Translations under genes and position numbers: made by a program
NCBI RefSeq assembly: GCF_001436375.1
Contig: NZ_AZGA01000043.1
Span: 1 to 33,265 of the forward strand
Length of the DNA stretch: 33,265 nucleotides
Direction of reading: 5' to 3'
Source of the DNA: Agrilactobacillus composti DSM 18527 = JCM 14202
GTDB taxonomy: Bacteria; Bacillota; Bacilli; Lactobacillales; Lactobacillaceae
Shown here: piece after piece, positions 1-6,465 of the stretch
Layout of the letters: every line of letters starts with the position of its first letter
Position numbering within the stretch: position 1 is the stretch's first letter
Notes under the pieces: generated by a model
What the model saw: only the letters and a program-made list of their open reading frames with translations
Databases searched by the model: none
Told to the model about the DNA's origin: nothing

Positions 1-178
1 GGAACTTACGCTATTTTTATCCTAAGGGGACTTATTTTGAGCACATTAGTGCTCAAGGCTTGAAAACCACCTTACTCGAAATTAATCAGCGACCACTTAA
101 AATACTTGACTGGCAAACACCTTATCAGGTCATGCTGACCAATTTGTCCAAAAATTCGGATTAAATTTGCAATCTACC
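1..178 (+). mobile_element. IS30-family element, 3' end (partial)
   Basis: Frame 3 reads from the contig edge to a TAA at 162-164 and gives the C-terminus of an IS30-family transposase, with features such as YPKGTYFEHIS and NQRPLKILDWQTPYQV. The element continues past the stop to about 178, where similarity to the inverted copy at the other end of the window stops. That copy (33088-33265) is similar but not identical after the first 56 bases, so these are two distinct IS30 copies. The rest of the element lies outside the window. Confidence 0.88.
3..164 (+). pseudogene. IS30 transposase C-terminal fragment (cut by window edge)
   Basis: The last 53 codons of a DDE transposase of the IS30 family are present. 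The conserved C-terminal block with the ILDWQTP-like motif that follows the catalytic glutamate region is visible. The catalytic residues themselves are upstream of the window. The gene is partial because of the contig boundary; whether the full gene is intact cannot be seen. Confidence 0.85.
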
Positions 179-303
179 GAATAGGTCTTCATGGCCTTTT
201 TGGCCTAGTCATTTAGGTGTTGCACTTCAATTTTAAATCCGGCTATTTTTTTCATTCAAATAATAGAGATTGATGTGTATCTAAAAACCGTCGATTTAAC
301 ACA

Positions 304-1266
304 CTATTTCTGGGTGGTAAAAATTAATTTAACACTGTCAGCATTAACAGTATCAGACGTATTATCATAACTTGTTGATAACACCTGACCATCTTTTAAT
401 TCCATAACAACATCCTTCGAGCTTGGATTTAATTGAACATCTCGGCTATCACCAGTTGTGTCATCATATTGAGAAATTGTCCATCCAAGATTGTCATATT
501 CCTCATCCAATACACCATTGGTTGATAACTTATAGGTTCCAGCTTTAATATCACGGCCAACTACCCATTCGCCCTGGCCTAATTGATCTCCTGCAGTGGT
601 ATTCTTTGATACTGCTGTAAGCTTAATTTTCGATATACTATCCAATTTAAGAGTATCGCCATCAAATAAAATTATACGAATCTTACTTGGATAGCCATTA
701 TCACTGCCACTAACAGCACCAAGATAATTAATAAATAAGCTGTCAACGCTTTTTCTTTCACCTGTAATATTACCGCTCCCACCCAGAATTTCTAAATCAT
801 AAATTCCCGGTACAACCTCGGAACTTTTACCAACAGTGATAGTTCCTGTTACCATTAAATCTCCGGTTGATTTTCCATTTGCGGCTAGCTTATTCAATAA
901 TTCAAGTGAACTTTCTTTCTTACTGTCTTTCTTGGACGAAGTTGTGTCAGCTTTTTTTACTCCATTTGAAGAAATTGACGATGTTTCACTTGCATCCTTC
1001 GTAGCATTTTCAATACTTTTTGAGTAGAAGGACTGTGACACAAGAACCAAGATTATTGTCACAACAGACAAAATTGTTCCTATCAGTCCTAATGTAATTT
1101 TACCCTTAGCTTTCTTTGAAATAATTAGTGTGATTATCCCTAGAATTAAAGCAATTATTCCAAACACAAAAGAAATATTATTGACTATAGGAATTAATGA
1201 TCCTAAAAGACCCAGTCCTCCCAAAACAATTGTAACTATGCCCAATGCATAATGCCCTTTTTTCAT
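304..1266 (-). CDS. Two-TM protein with C-terminal repeated beta domains, unknown function
   Basis: I do not recognise a named gene. The start was set to the ATG at 1264-1266 because GGAGG lies 8 bases upstream; the longer reading with a TTG at 1281 would start inside that ribosome binding site. The protein is 320 aa. Residues about 5-80 form two to three hydrophobic segments separated by a KKAKGK loop, followed by a Ser/Lys/Asp-rich linker. Two related domains follow: one starts with VVPGIYDLEILGG and the second with WVVGRDIKAGTYKLS; the second resembles the VG-D-I-AG-Y-KL repeats seen in Firmicute lipoproteins and surface proteins. I infer a membrane-anchored protein with extracellular beta domains. 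It stands alone, next to the partition genes, transcribed away from them. Confidence 0.7.
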   Translation of the reverse strand: MKKGHYALGIVTIVLGGLGLLGSLIPIVNNISFVFGIIALILGIITLIISKKAKGKITLGLIGTILSVVTIILVLVSQSFYSKSIENATKDASETSSISSNGVKKADTTSSKKDSKKESSLELLNKLAANGKSTGDLMVTGTITVGKSSEVVPGIYDLEILGGSGNITGERKSVDSLFINYLGAVSGSDNGYPSKIRIILFDGDTLKLDSISKIKLTAVSKNTTAGDQLGQGEWVVGRDIKAGTYKLSTNGVLDEEYDNLGWTISQYDDTTGDSRDVQLNPSSKDVVMELKDGQVLSTSYDNTSDTVNADSVKLIFTTQK

Positions 1267-1369
1267 TCCAAGTTCCTCCAATTGTGATAACTAAACATAA
1301 TAATTAAATGTTATCACATTGTAAAACTAGCAACAAGAGCATGCCCGTAATACAGGAATTAAACGGACA

Positions 1370-1564
1370 ACCTTTATAAGGTATCGAAAGAAATTTAATG
1401 TTAACAGATAATAGGTATGACTAATTGTTGAAACCTATTTATACCACCAAATAAATACCTTTATGCGTTTTATGTATTCCATTAGTACTACTTTTATCTT
1501 GATTTTGTGTTCTTAAAGTCGTATTATGTAGGAGAACAAGGTATTTGTTAAGTGTTACCTTTAT
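1370..1564. repeat. Candidate partition centromere/operator repeats
   Basis: Upstream of parA the octamer ACCTTTAT occurs three times (1370-1377, 1457-1464, 1557-1564), and the hexamer AGGTAT, partly its complement, occurs at 1379-1384, 1413-1418 and 1539-1544. Small ribbon-helix-helix partition proteins usually bind short repeats upstream of their own operon, so these may form the parS site. This is an inference from position and repetition only; the motifs are short and A/T rich. Confidence 0.35.
1499..1527 (+). promoter_or_regulatory. parA promoter
   Basis: TTGATT (1499-1504) and TATTAT (1522-1527) are separated by 17 bp, a good sigma-A match. It lies 65 bp before the parA start and is surrounded by the repeats at 1370-1564, which suggests autorepression by the partition proteins. 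Confidence 0.6.
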
Positions 1565-1591
1565 CTTTATATGTTAGGAGGAAAGTGTGTT

Positions 1592-2401
1592 ATGCAAGTA
1601 ATCAGTTTTATGGCTATCAAAGGTGGCGTTGGTAAAACCACAATGGCATTTCAGTTCGCCAAATTTTTACAAACACAAGATCAAAAAGTTTTGATGATCG
1701 ATTTGGACGCACAGAAGAGTTTGACGGGCACTTTTGAAAATGAACATTTTAATTTCAGTGGAAAGCCCACCATTGCAGATGTCCTAGAAAAACCAAGCTC
1801 CGGGTTAATTGAGACACAAGTTCAGGATAATATCGCGATAATTCCATCAACTAGCAACCTGGAAGAAGTAGCAGATCGTTTAGCCTCAAAACCAAATAGA
1901 GAATTGCTATTATTTATGTGGTTTGTTAAAAATGCGCAAGAACTGAATCAAAAATATGACTACATAATTATCGACTTGCCACCAGCTTGGAACCTGTTAA
2001 GCAAAAATGGTGTAGCTGTAGCCGATAAAATCATTTCTCCAATGGAACCAAGTCGATTTGGGTATGAAAGTCATACAAAAGTATTGCAAAGTGTGGGAAC
2101 TTTACAAGATGAAGTTGTTGATCCAGTTAGTGGTAAATCATATATTACTGCCAACGTATTCTTTTTAGGCAATCGAATCAAACACAATACTAATTCTTCT
2201 CACGAATTTTTATCAGCACTCAAACATATAGATAATGTCATTGGGGTTATCCCAGAAAAGGAATTAGTTAACGCTAGTATGCTTGCAAAGGAGGGCATAC
2301 TAGAATATGCAACCCAGAATGACAAGTTGCATGAACAAGAGCCATTTCTCAAACTATTAAGTGACGTGTTTTCAGAAATCCAAAAACAGGGGAATGATTA
2401 A
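1592..2401 (+). CDS. parA: ParA-type plasmid partition ATPase
   Basis: This 269-aa protein is a Walker-type ParA/Soj ATPase that would drive segregation of plasmid copies by nucleoid-dependent patterning. The deviant Walker A motif KGGVGKTT is at residues 10-17, and a Walker B-like DYIIIDLPP follows mid-protein. It lacks an N-terminal helix-turn-helix, so it is the short (type Ib) form. The start is the ATG at 1592, preceded by AGGAGG at 1576-1581; an upstream in-frame ATG at 1571 would lie before that site. It is followed after 3 bp by the small RHH gene, the normal order for a two-gene partition operon such as prgP-prgO of enterococcal plasmids. Confidence 0.9.
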   Translation: MQVISFMAIKGGVGKTTMAFQFAKFLQTQDQKVLMIDLDAQKSLTGTFENEHFNFSGKPTIADVLEKPSSGLIETQVQDNIAIIPSTSNLEEVADRLASKPNRELLLFMWFVKNAQELNQKYDYIIIDLPPAWNLLSKNGVAVADKIISPMEPSRFGYESHTKVLQSVGTLQDEVVDPVSGKSYITANVFFLGNRIKHNTNSSHEFLSALKHIDNVIGVIPEKELVNASMLAKEGILEYATQNDKLHEQEPFLKLLSDVFSEIQKQGND

Positions 2402-2404
2402 CTT

Positions 2405-2647
2405 ATGGCAAACAAATTTGAAAAGTTTTCAAGTACCAACAACGATTACCAAGTGGCTAGAGACATTCAGCAAAAAGATGCACTTAACGAAAAATTGAAT
2501 TGGGAACGAAAAGTAAAGACAAGCTTCTCAATTCAACAAAAGAATATTGATCGTTTAGATGAAATGGTTAATCAGTTGAACGCAAAATCAAGATCAACCT
2601 TATTAGATACCATAATAGAAAATGCTTATAGAGACTTTCAAGAATAA
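2405..2647 (+). CDS. Small ribbon-helix-helix partition protein (ParB/PrgO-like)
   Basis: This is an 80-aa protein with a disordered, charged N-terminus and a C-terminal ribbon-helix-helix fold: the beta strand KVKTSFSIQ at about residues 36-44, helix 1 over KNIDRLDEMVNQLN and helix 2 over STLLDTIIENAY. In type Ib systems such proteins bind the centromere, stimulate the ParA ATPase and repress the operon. It is separated from parA by 3 bp, so translation is probably coupled. Assignment rests on fold pattern and position, not on a recognised specific homolog. Confidence 0.75.
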   Translation: MANKFEKFSSTNNDYQVARDIQQKDALNEKLNWERKVKTSFSIQQKNIDRLDEMVNQLNAKSRSTLLDTIIENAYRDFQE

Positions 2648-2679
2648 TTGAGTGGGGAAAATGATGAAATCACAAATAG

Positions 2680-2760
2680 TTGATAGCAATAATTGATACG
2701 AAGACCTTGTATCTGATCAACGGACCGATGGGGGCTGGTAAAGTATACAAGACAGAATAA
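2680..2760 (+). pseudogene. Fragment resembling the start of a P-loop kinase
   Basis: One frame reads TKTLYLINGPMGAGK followed by VYKTE and a stop. This looks like the N-terminal beta strand and Walker A loop (GPMGAGK) of an AAA/zeta-type kinase, with the rest missing. No start codon with a convincing ribosome binding site is seen. It may be a decayed gene tail or coincidence. Confidence 0.3.
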
Positions 2761-2762
2761 AG

Positions 2763-2791
2763 TTGCCGGTAGGCAAGCACTATGCTAGACT
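2763..2791 (+). promoter_or_regulatory. Candidate distal repA leader promoter
   Basis: TTGCCG (2763-2768) and TAGACT (2786-2791) are spaced by 17 bp. The -35 element is part of a small dyad (TTGCC/GGCAA). A very similar arrangement, TTGCCG-16-TAGACA with GTTGCC/GGCAAC, recurs at 3084-3112. A transcript from here would run through the antisense RNA region into repA. Confidence 0.4.
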
Positions 2792-2834
2792 ATGACTAAT
2801 TTAACAACCGAATAAAGAGATCAAGCTAAACAGA

Positions 2835-2957
2835 AAAATCCCCGATTCACGAGGAATCAGGGATTTTGGGTTTAGCAAGTAGCTAATAGAGAGCTACTTA
2901 GATTCAGACAATTTAGACCGCCAAGTTAAAATCGTCTGAACATTGTTCTTAATTTGT
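2835..2957 (-). ncRNA. Candidate antisense copy-control RNA of repA
   Basis: On the minus strand a promoter (TTGTCC at 2988-2993, TATAAT at 2964-2969, 18-bp spacer) would start a transcript near 2957. It would contain a long stem-loop (2903-2914 with 2929-2940, 11 of 12 paired) whose 14-nt loop includes CUUGGCGG with a YUNR-like turn, a second hairpin (2878-2884 with 2892-2898) and a rho-independent terminator (2835-2848 with 2854-2867, then a U run). Antisense RNAs of this shape regulate rep mRNA in several Gram-positive plasmids, including RepA_N plasmids. Function is inferred. Confidence 0.55.
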
Positions 2958-2963
2958 AGGTTA

Positions 2964-2993
2964 ATTATACCGCAAACCAGTCCTATGGGACAA
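2964..2993 (-). promoter_or_regulatory. Promoter of the candidate antisense RNA
   Basis: Minus-strand -35 TTGTCC and a perfect -10 TATAAT with an 18-bp spacer, directed away from repA into the hairpin cluster at 2835-2957. Confidence 0.55.
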
Positions 2994-3023
2994 GTGAAGG
3001 ATAGTTAAAAACAAATTAAATCC

Positions 3024-3065
3024 AATGGACTAAGTAGCTAACCAATGCTATTTAGTCCATTTTTG
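3024..3065 (+). terminator. Terminator/attenuator in the repA leader
   Basis: A perfect 10-bp stem (3024-3033 with 3052-3061, arms AATGGACTAA/TTAGTCCATT) is followed by T-rich sequence. It lies between the antisense RNA region and repA, so it could be an attenuator in the rep leader whose folding the antisense RNA influences. The 18-nt loop is large for a simple terminator. Confidence 0.5.
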
Positions 3066-3083
3066 TTGTTAGAAATTAAAAAA

Positions 3084-3112
3084 GTTGCCGTATAGGCAAC
3101 CCAGAATAGACA
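3084..3112 (+). promoter_or_regulatory. Candidate proximal repA promoter with dyad
   Basis: TTGCCG (3085-3090) and TAGACA (3107-3112), 16-bp spacer, overlapping the inverted repeat GTTGCC/GGCAAC (3084-3089, 3095-3100). It repeats the arrangement at 2763-2791. A repressor site at the -35 element is possible. Confidence 0.35.
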
Positions 3113-3123
3113 CATGCTGGTAA

Positions 3124-3160
3124 ATTACAAAGCATTCATTTAGCCGTGAGGCTTTGTAAT
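3124..3160 (+). other. Leader hairpin upstream of repA
   Basis: A perfect 10-bp inverted repeat (ATTACAAAGC at 3124-3133, GCTTTGTAAT at 3151-3160) with a 17-nt loop and no T run afterwards. It would form in the repA mRNA leader, 100 nt before the start codon. Role unknown. Confidence 0.4.
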
Positions 3161-3260
3161 TCAGTTAAATCATATCAGATTTGTATTGTAATGCAAGTCG
3201 AATGTTTTAGCAACTCTCTTTTGAGACAGCGTGTGCCAGTCAAGAAAGGGAGTTTTTATT

Positions 3261-4370
3261 ATGACAAAATCAACAAATTTTAATTACTATGAAGCAGATA
3301 ACGTATATGGAGCCTTATTTTTCCAGTTCCCTAAGGTATTAATGTATGGCGAGCAATACAAGCATTTAAGCAATGACGCTAAATTAGCCTATATGGTACT
3401 AAAAGACCGATTAGAGTATTCTTTGCGCAATAACTGGGTTGATAGTGAAGGACACGTCTACTTTATCTTTACCAATCAAGAACTAATGGACTTGTTCAAT
3501 TGTTCAAAGGGAAAAGTCATCAAAATAAAAGCAGAGCTGGAATCAATCGGATTACTCGTTCAGAAACAAATGGGCTTTAACCCGAAAACTAAGAAAAATG
3601 AACCGAATCGCTTATATCTGTCCAAGCTCGATGTGAAAGCAACCGATGTCTATTTACGCGGCGAATTTGGTCAAAAAAGCTCTCAAACCCTTGCTACGAG
3701 CGGAAGTTCAAAAAATGAACTTCCGCGGGAGACCGTTGAAACCCTTGCTACGAGCGGAAGTTCAAAAAATGAACTTCCGCATAAGTTCGTTGACAACAGC
3801 TCTCAAACCCTTGCTACGAGCGGAAGTTCAAAAAATGGACTTAATCTATATAGAGAACCTAAAGAAAGAGACAAAAACAGATACAATATAGATACTCAAA
3901 AGTTGAACTTTTCCACAGCCAATTTCTCACCAGCAGAAATTCAAAAGCAAAACCAGGATTTGGTGAACCATGCTAATGATTTCTTAACTGATGAAGACAG
4001 TGGCTTACCGGTTTTCTTAGAACCAGAAGCTGTGCAACTACTTAGTTTTTGGTGCCGTACCCCGCAACAAATGCGGCGCTTCATTGGCATTATCTTAAAT
4101 GCTAAGTACCGAGTTGAAAAGGATCATCAAGATATTGGCGTCATAATCCCGCTTTACGACGAAGAACTAAAACCTTTGATGACTAAAGCCTTAAGACGCT
4201 ACTTTAACGTTCTTAGAAGCAATGAGAAACATATCAAGAACGTTGAAAACTACTTGTATGGCACCATGCAAAACCTATTTGGCGTTTGGTGGAATCAACA
4301 AGCGGCTAGAGAATATGCGGCCAAACACCCCGAAGAACAGAACACTGACAATGAGCGCTCTTGGAATTAA
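3261..4370 (+). CDS. repA: RepA_N-family replication initiator
   Basis: This 369-aa protein has the RepA_N-type N-terminus, with the block FFQFPKVLMYGEQYKHLSND near residues 20-40 and LSNDAKLAYMVLKDR typical of the winged-helix initiator domain, then FTNQELMDLFNCSKGKVIKIK as a DNA-contacting segment. A low-complexity middle encodes three peptide repeats (TLATSGSSKNELP-like), which are the iterons read as protein. The C-terminal part (QLLSFWCRTPQQMRRFIGI onward) is the variable domain. The start is the ATG at 3261 with AAAGGGAG about 10 bases upstream rather than the in-frame GTG at 3231. Such plasmids replicate in theta mode from an origin inside the rep gene. The 3' end is partly duplicated downstream. 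Confidence 0.88.
   Translation: MTKSTNFNYYEADNVYGALFFQFPKVLMYGEQYKHLSNDAKLAYMVLKDRLEYSLRNNWVDSEGHVYFIFTNQELMDLFNCSKGKVIKIKAELESIGLLVQKQMGFNPKTKKNEPNRLYLSKLDVKATDVYLRGEFGQKSSQTLATSGSSKNELPRETVETLATSGSSKNELPHKFVDNSSQTLATSGSSKNGLNLYREPKERDKNRYNIDTQKLNFSTANFSPAEIQKQNQDLVNHANDFLTDEDSGLPVFLEPEAVQLLSFWCRTPQQMRRFIGIILNAKYRVEKDHQDIGVIIPLYDEELKPLMTKALRRYFNVLRSNEKHIKNVENYLYGTMQNLFGVWWNQQAAREYAAKHPEEQNTDNERSWN
3685..3842 (+). repeat. Iterons inside repA: probable origin of replication
   Basis: Three direct repeats of a 42-bp unit lie at 3685-3726, 3739-3780 and 3805-3842 (the last shortened, with one change). Each unit contains a palindrome, GCGGAAGTTC and its complement GAACTTCCGC around a 7-bp A/T centre. 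Start-to-start distances are 54 and 66 bp, both multiples of three, so the reading frame of repA is kept. In RepA_N plasmids the iterons bound by the initiator lie in the middle of rep, so I call this oriV. Confidence 0.85.
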
Positions 4371-4632
4371 ACGTCATATGAGCTTATTTAAGCCGTTTTA
4401 AGCGTTGCAGTGCATAATTATATTAAAACTGCTTTAAAATCGCTTAGAAGCAAAAATAGACACCTTGAGTGGCTGAATTGGCGCTTGGTGGAATCAACAA
4501 GCGGCTAGAGAATATGCGGCCAAACACCCTAACGATGAGCGTGCTTAAAACTAAAAAGCTATATAAGGCCGTTTAAGCTGTTTTAAACAGATAGAGCATA
4601 ATTATATTAAACGAGTTTTAAAATGCGCTTAC
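4286..4632 (+). repeat. Direct duplication of the repA 3' end and downstream region
   Basis: A 45-bp stretch at 4286-4330 (end of repA) is repeated without change at 4485-4529. Similarity then continues more weakly through TAA-proximal sequence and a shared GCATAATTATATTAAA segment followed by TTTTAAAATNCGCTTA. The second copy reads WWNQQAAREYAAKHPNDERA and stops, a detached second version of the RepA C-terminus. The rest of 4371-4714 has no gene that I can support. Confidence 0.8.
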
Positions 4633-4714
4633 GGGCACTTTAGGAACGTTGTATAAGTGCCATTGCGGAAAGGACAGCAAACTTAAAATCACAACTTTTA
4701 AAGAAGCAGGCTAA

Positions 4715-4743
4715 TTGAGATGGTACTCAAAGATTAGTATAAT
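4715..4743 (+). promoter_or_regulatory. Toxin-antitoxin operon promoter and operator
   Basis: TTGAGA (4715-4720) and a perfect TATAAT (4738-4743) with 17-bp spacing. The inverted repeat TTGAG-6-CTCAA (4715-4730) overlaps the -35 element, a plausible operator for the RelB-like RHH protein encoded just downstream. Confidence 0.65.
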
Positions 4744-4774
4744 GTGAGTAGTAATAAAGGGGGGCGAGAAAATC

Positions 4775-5056
4775 ATGGCAGTTAAGGAAAAGAAACGCGT
4801 ACAAGTCCAGATTGACAAAGAATTGGCAGATAATACCGAAGCCGTTTTAAGCCAGTTAGGTCTAAACCCAACTACGGCGATCAATATGTTTTATAAGCGG
4901 ATCGTAGCTGACGCAGCATTACCGTTTAAACCAGCCCTGAGCGAAGCCGAAAGAGCTAATTTAAGCCTTTTAAAGGCTACCAAAGAGACACCAGTAACAG
5001 AGTTCAAAGACGCTAAAGAAGTCGCTGATTGGCTCAATGATCCAGATGAGGACTAA
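4775..5056 (+). CDS. RelB/DinJ-family antitoxin-like RHH protein
   Basis: The 93-aa protein starts with VQVQIDKELADNTEAVLSQLGLNPTTAINMF as strand-helix-turn-helix, the RHH DNA-binding fold of RelB/DinJ antitoxins, where it mediates dimerization and operator binding. The acidic C-terminus (KDAKEVADWLNDPDED) would be the toxin-binding tail. AAAGGGGGG precedes the ATG. No RelE/YafQ toxin follows; instead a small gene and a zeta-type kinase do. It may therefore act mainly as operon repressor, as omega does in the omega-epsilon-zeta system. Confidence 0.82.
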   Translation: MAVKEKKRVQVQIDKELADNTEAVLSQLGLNPTTAINMFYKRIVADAALPFKPALSEAERANLSLLKATKETPVTEFKDAKEVADWLNDPDED

Positions 5057-5096
5057 TGGCTTATCAGATTAAATAAATTAATAACTGGGAAGTGTG

Positions 5097-5288
5097 ATGA
5101 ACATGAAAGATACAATCACAATTAATGACTTTTTTGAAATTGCCAAAGAAACTGATTTAAAAGATTTACTTGATAAGTCATTACATGAGCCAGATCCAGA
5201 AAAGCGCAAAGTATATGACGCTTTATATACCTACTTTTTAGATAAAAGGCAAGATGAGGTTATTAAGCGAAAGGACTTTGTCCGTTGA
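5097..5288 (+). CDS. Small protein preceding zeta toxin, candidate antitoxin
   Basis: This 63-aa acidic, helix-rich protein (KDTITINDFFEIAKETDLKD near the start) is not recognised as a classical epsilon or PezA. GGGAAG at 5087-5092 lies 4 bases before the ATG at 5097 and 10 before an alternative ATG at 5103. Its stop codon overlaps the TTG start of the zeta-like gene (TTGA), which implies translational coupling. Position directly before a zeta toxin, with coupling, suggests it neutralizes that toxin. This is inference from context. Confidence 0.6.
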   Translation: MNMKDTITINDFFEIAKETDLKDLLDKSLHEPDPEKRKVYDALYTYFLDKRQDEVIKRKDFVR

Positions 5289-5965
5289 TAGATAAACCCC
5301 AATATATAATTGTTGCTGGTATTAACGGAGCAGGAAAAAGTACGCTATACGATACATTTCCCATCTTGTTTGACAAAACAAAACGGATTAACGCTGATGA
5401 ACTTTTAAGACAAATGGGTGGCGATTGGCATAAAGATAGTGACAACTTAAAAGCCATGAAAGAAGAAATCAAACAACTACACTATGCTTTAGATCACCAG
5501 CAAAGTATTCACGTAGAAACAACACTGGCAGGTAGAGGCAAAGCTCAACTCAATTTGATTGACAAAGCTCACAAAAATGGCTTTGAAGTGACTTTATTAT
5601 ATGTTGCTTTGCGAGATGAAAATTTAGCTATCCAAAGGGTCAACGAACGGGTACAAAAAGGTGGCCACGGTGTTCCAGTAGCAACGATCAAGAAACGTTA
5701 TCAGCAATCCAAACATAATTTGCCATTAGTGGCCTTTAAATCTGATAAGGTCATGATCTATGATAATAGCGAAAAGTTTACCTCTGTTTATGCAAGAGAG
5801 AAGGGACAAGTTTTTAAGAACGATTTGAGGCATTTTCCTTGGATAAACCAAAATATTACTTATCCAGAAAAGGTGCAAAAGCAGTTACAAAATTTTGCAG
5901 ATCAAAACCCAGAAGTAAAGCCTAAAAATGATCCAGAAAATAAAAACGATCGGCCTAGTTATTAG
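5285..5965 (+). CDS. Zeta-toxin family P-loop kinase
   Basis: The 226-aa protein has Walker A GINGAGKST (residues 12-20), the INADE motif (35-39), ETT (78-80) and the block GGHGVPVATIKKRYQQS with conserved arginines, all as in zeta toxins and related AAA_33 kinases. Classical zeta phosphorylates UDP-N-acetylglucosamine, blocking cell wall precursor synthesis, and is held inactive by its antitoxin. The start is a TTG overlapping the upstream stop, so expression probably depends on the antitoxin reading. The C-terminus is charged and its last codons form one arm of a terminator. Confidence 0.82.
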   Translation: MIDKPQYIIVAGINGAGKSTLYDTFPILFDKTKRINADELLRQMGGDWHKDSDNLKAMKEEIKQLHYALDHQQSIHVETTLAGRGKAQLNLIDKAHKNGFEVTLLYVALRDENLAIQRVNERVQKGGHGVPVATIKKRYQQSKHNLPLVAFKSDKVMIYDNSEKFTSVYAREKGQVFKNDLRHFPWINQNITYPEKVQKQLQNFADQNPEVKPKNDPENKNDRPSY

Positions 5966-5978
5966 GTTGATCGTTTTT
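5942..5978. terminator. Bidirectional terminator between zeta gene and 92-aa gene
   Basis: Arms AAAAACGATCGGCCT (5942-5956) and its near complement (5964-5978) pair at 13 of 15 positions, with A and T runs on the outside. It overlaps the ends of both convergent genes. Confidence 0.75.
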
Positions 5979-6233
5979 GAGTTTATTCGGTTTATGGGCA
6001 TTAACGTAATCGGCGAATGTTTTTAAAAGCTCTTCGGTTTGTTCGATCGAAAGGTTATCAGCTTGGAAGTATTTTTCTAGCAAAGCCCCTTTTTGAATTA
6101 ATCGGCGAGAACGGGCTTTGCGGGCTTGCCGATTTTCATAGTATTTAGATTGTCGTAATTTAAAATCTTCTCGCTCAATTTTTTGTTTTAAACGCGCTTG
6201 CTGCTCGACTAGTTTTTCATATTGATTAGACAT
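5955..6233 (-). CDS. Small coiled-coil protein, mobilization-region type
   Basis: The 92-aa protein is highly charged with a predicted coiled coil over residues about 5-40 (EKLVEQQARLKQKIEREDF) followed by RKARSRRLIQKGALLEKYF. This matches the pattern of DUF3847/MobC-like small proteins found beside MOBQ relaxases in Firmicute plasmids. It lies 22 bp after a second small coiled-coil gene, both divergent from mobA with the oriT between. I infer an accessory role at oriT or in transfer regulation. Confidence 0.6.
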   Translation of the reverse strand: MSNQYEKLVEQQARLKQKIEREDFKLRQSKYYENRQARKARSRRLIQKGALLEKYFQADNLSIEQTEELLKTFADYVNAHKPNKLKNDQPNN

Positions 6234-6255
6234 GGAATTTCCCCATCTCGTATGG

Positions 6256-6465
6256 CTAATGATCTACGGACTTTACCTTTAAAAATTCAGAGAATTGCTT
6301 GGCTAAAAGCTTAATCTGATCGTTAGACAAATTAGCATAATCTAAATTGGCTTGACTGATGATTTGTTTACCTAGCCGTTGTTCAATCTTATTTTTTTCG
6401 TCCTTAATTTTTTGATTAAGGGCTTTTAATTTAGCTTCTTGTTTTTCTAAGTTACTTTGAGACAT
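6256..6465 (-). CDS. Second small coiled-coil protein near oriT
   Basis: The start was set at the ATG 6463-6465, with GGAGGG 6 bases upstream, giving 69 aa; an upstream in-frame ATG would precede this site. The sequence (NLEKQEAKLKALNQKIKDEK) is a coiled coil, then a conserved-looking tail LSNDQIKLLAKQFSEFL similar in layout to the tail of the adjacent 92-aa protein (LSIEQTEELLKTFADYV). The pair look like diverged paralogs. Function unknown. Confidence 0.65.
   Translation of the reverse strand: MSQSNLEKQEAKLKALNQKIKDEKNKIEQRLGKQIISQANLDYANLSNDQIKLLAKQFSEFLKVKSVDH

Noticed and set aside
3685-3842. CRISPR array
   Set aside because: Three repeats with palindromes, but spacers are 12 and 24 bp, the repeats are coding, and no cas genes are present; they are rep iterons.
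4775-5056. Classical RelBE/DinJ-YafQ toxin-antitoxin pair
   Set aside because: The RelB-like gene is real, but no RelE/YafQ-type toxin gene follows on either strand.
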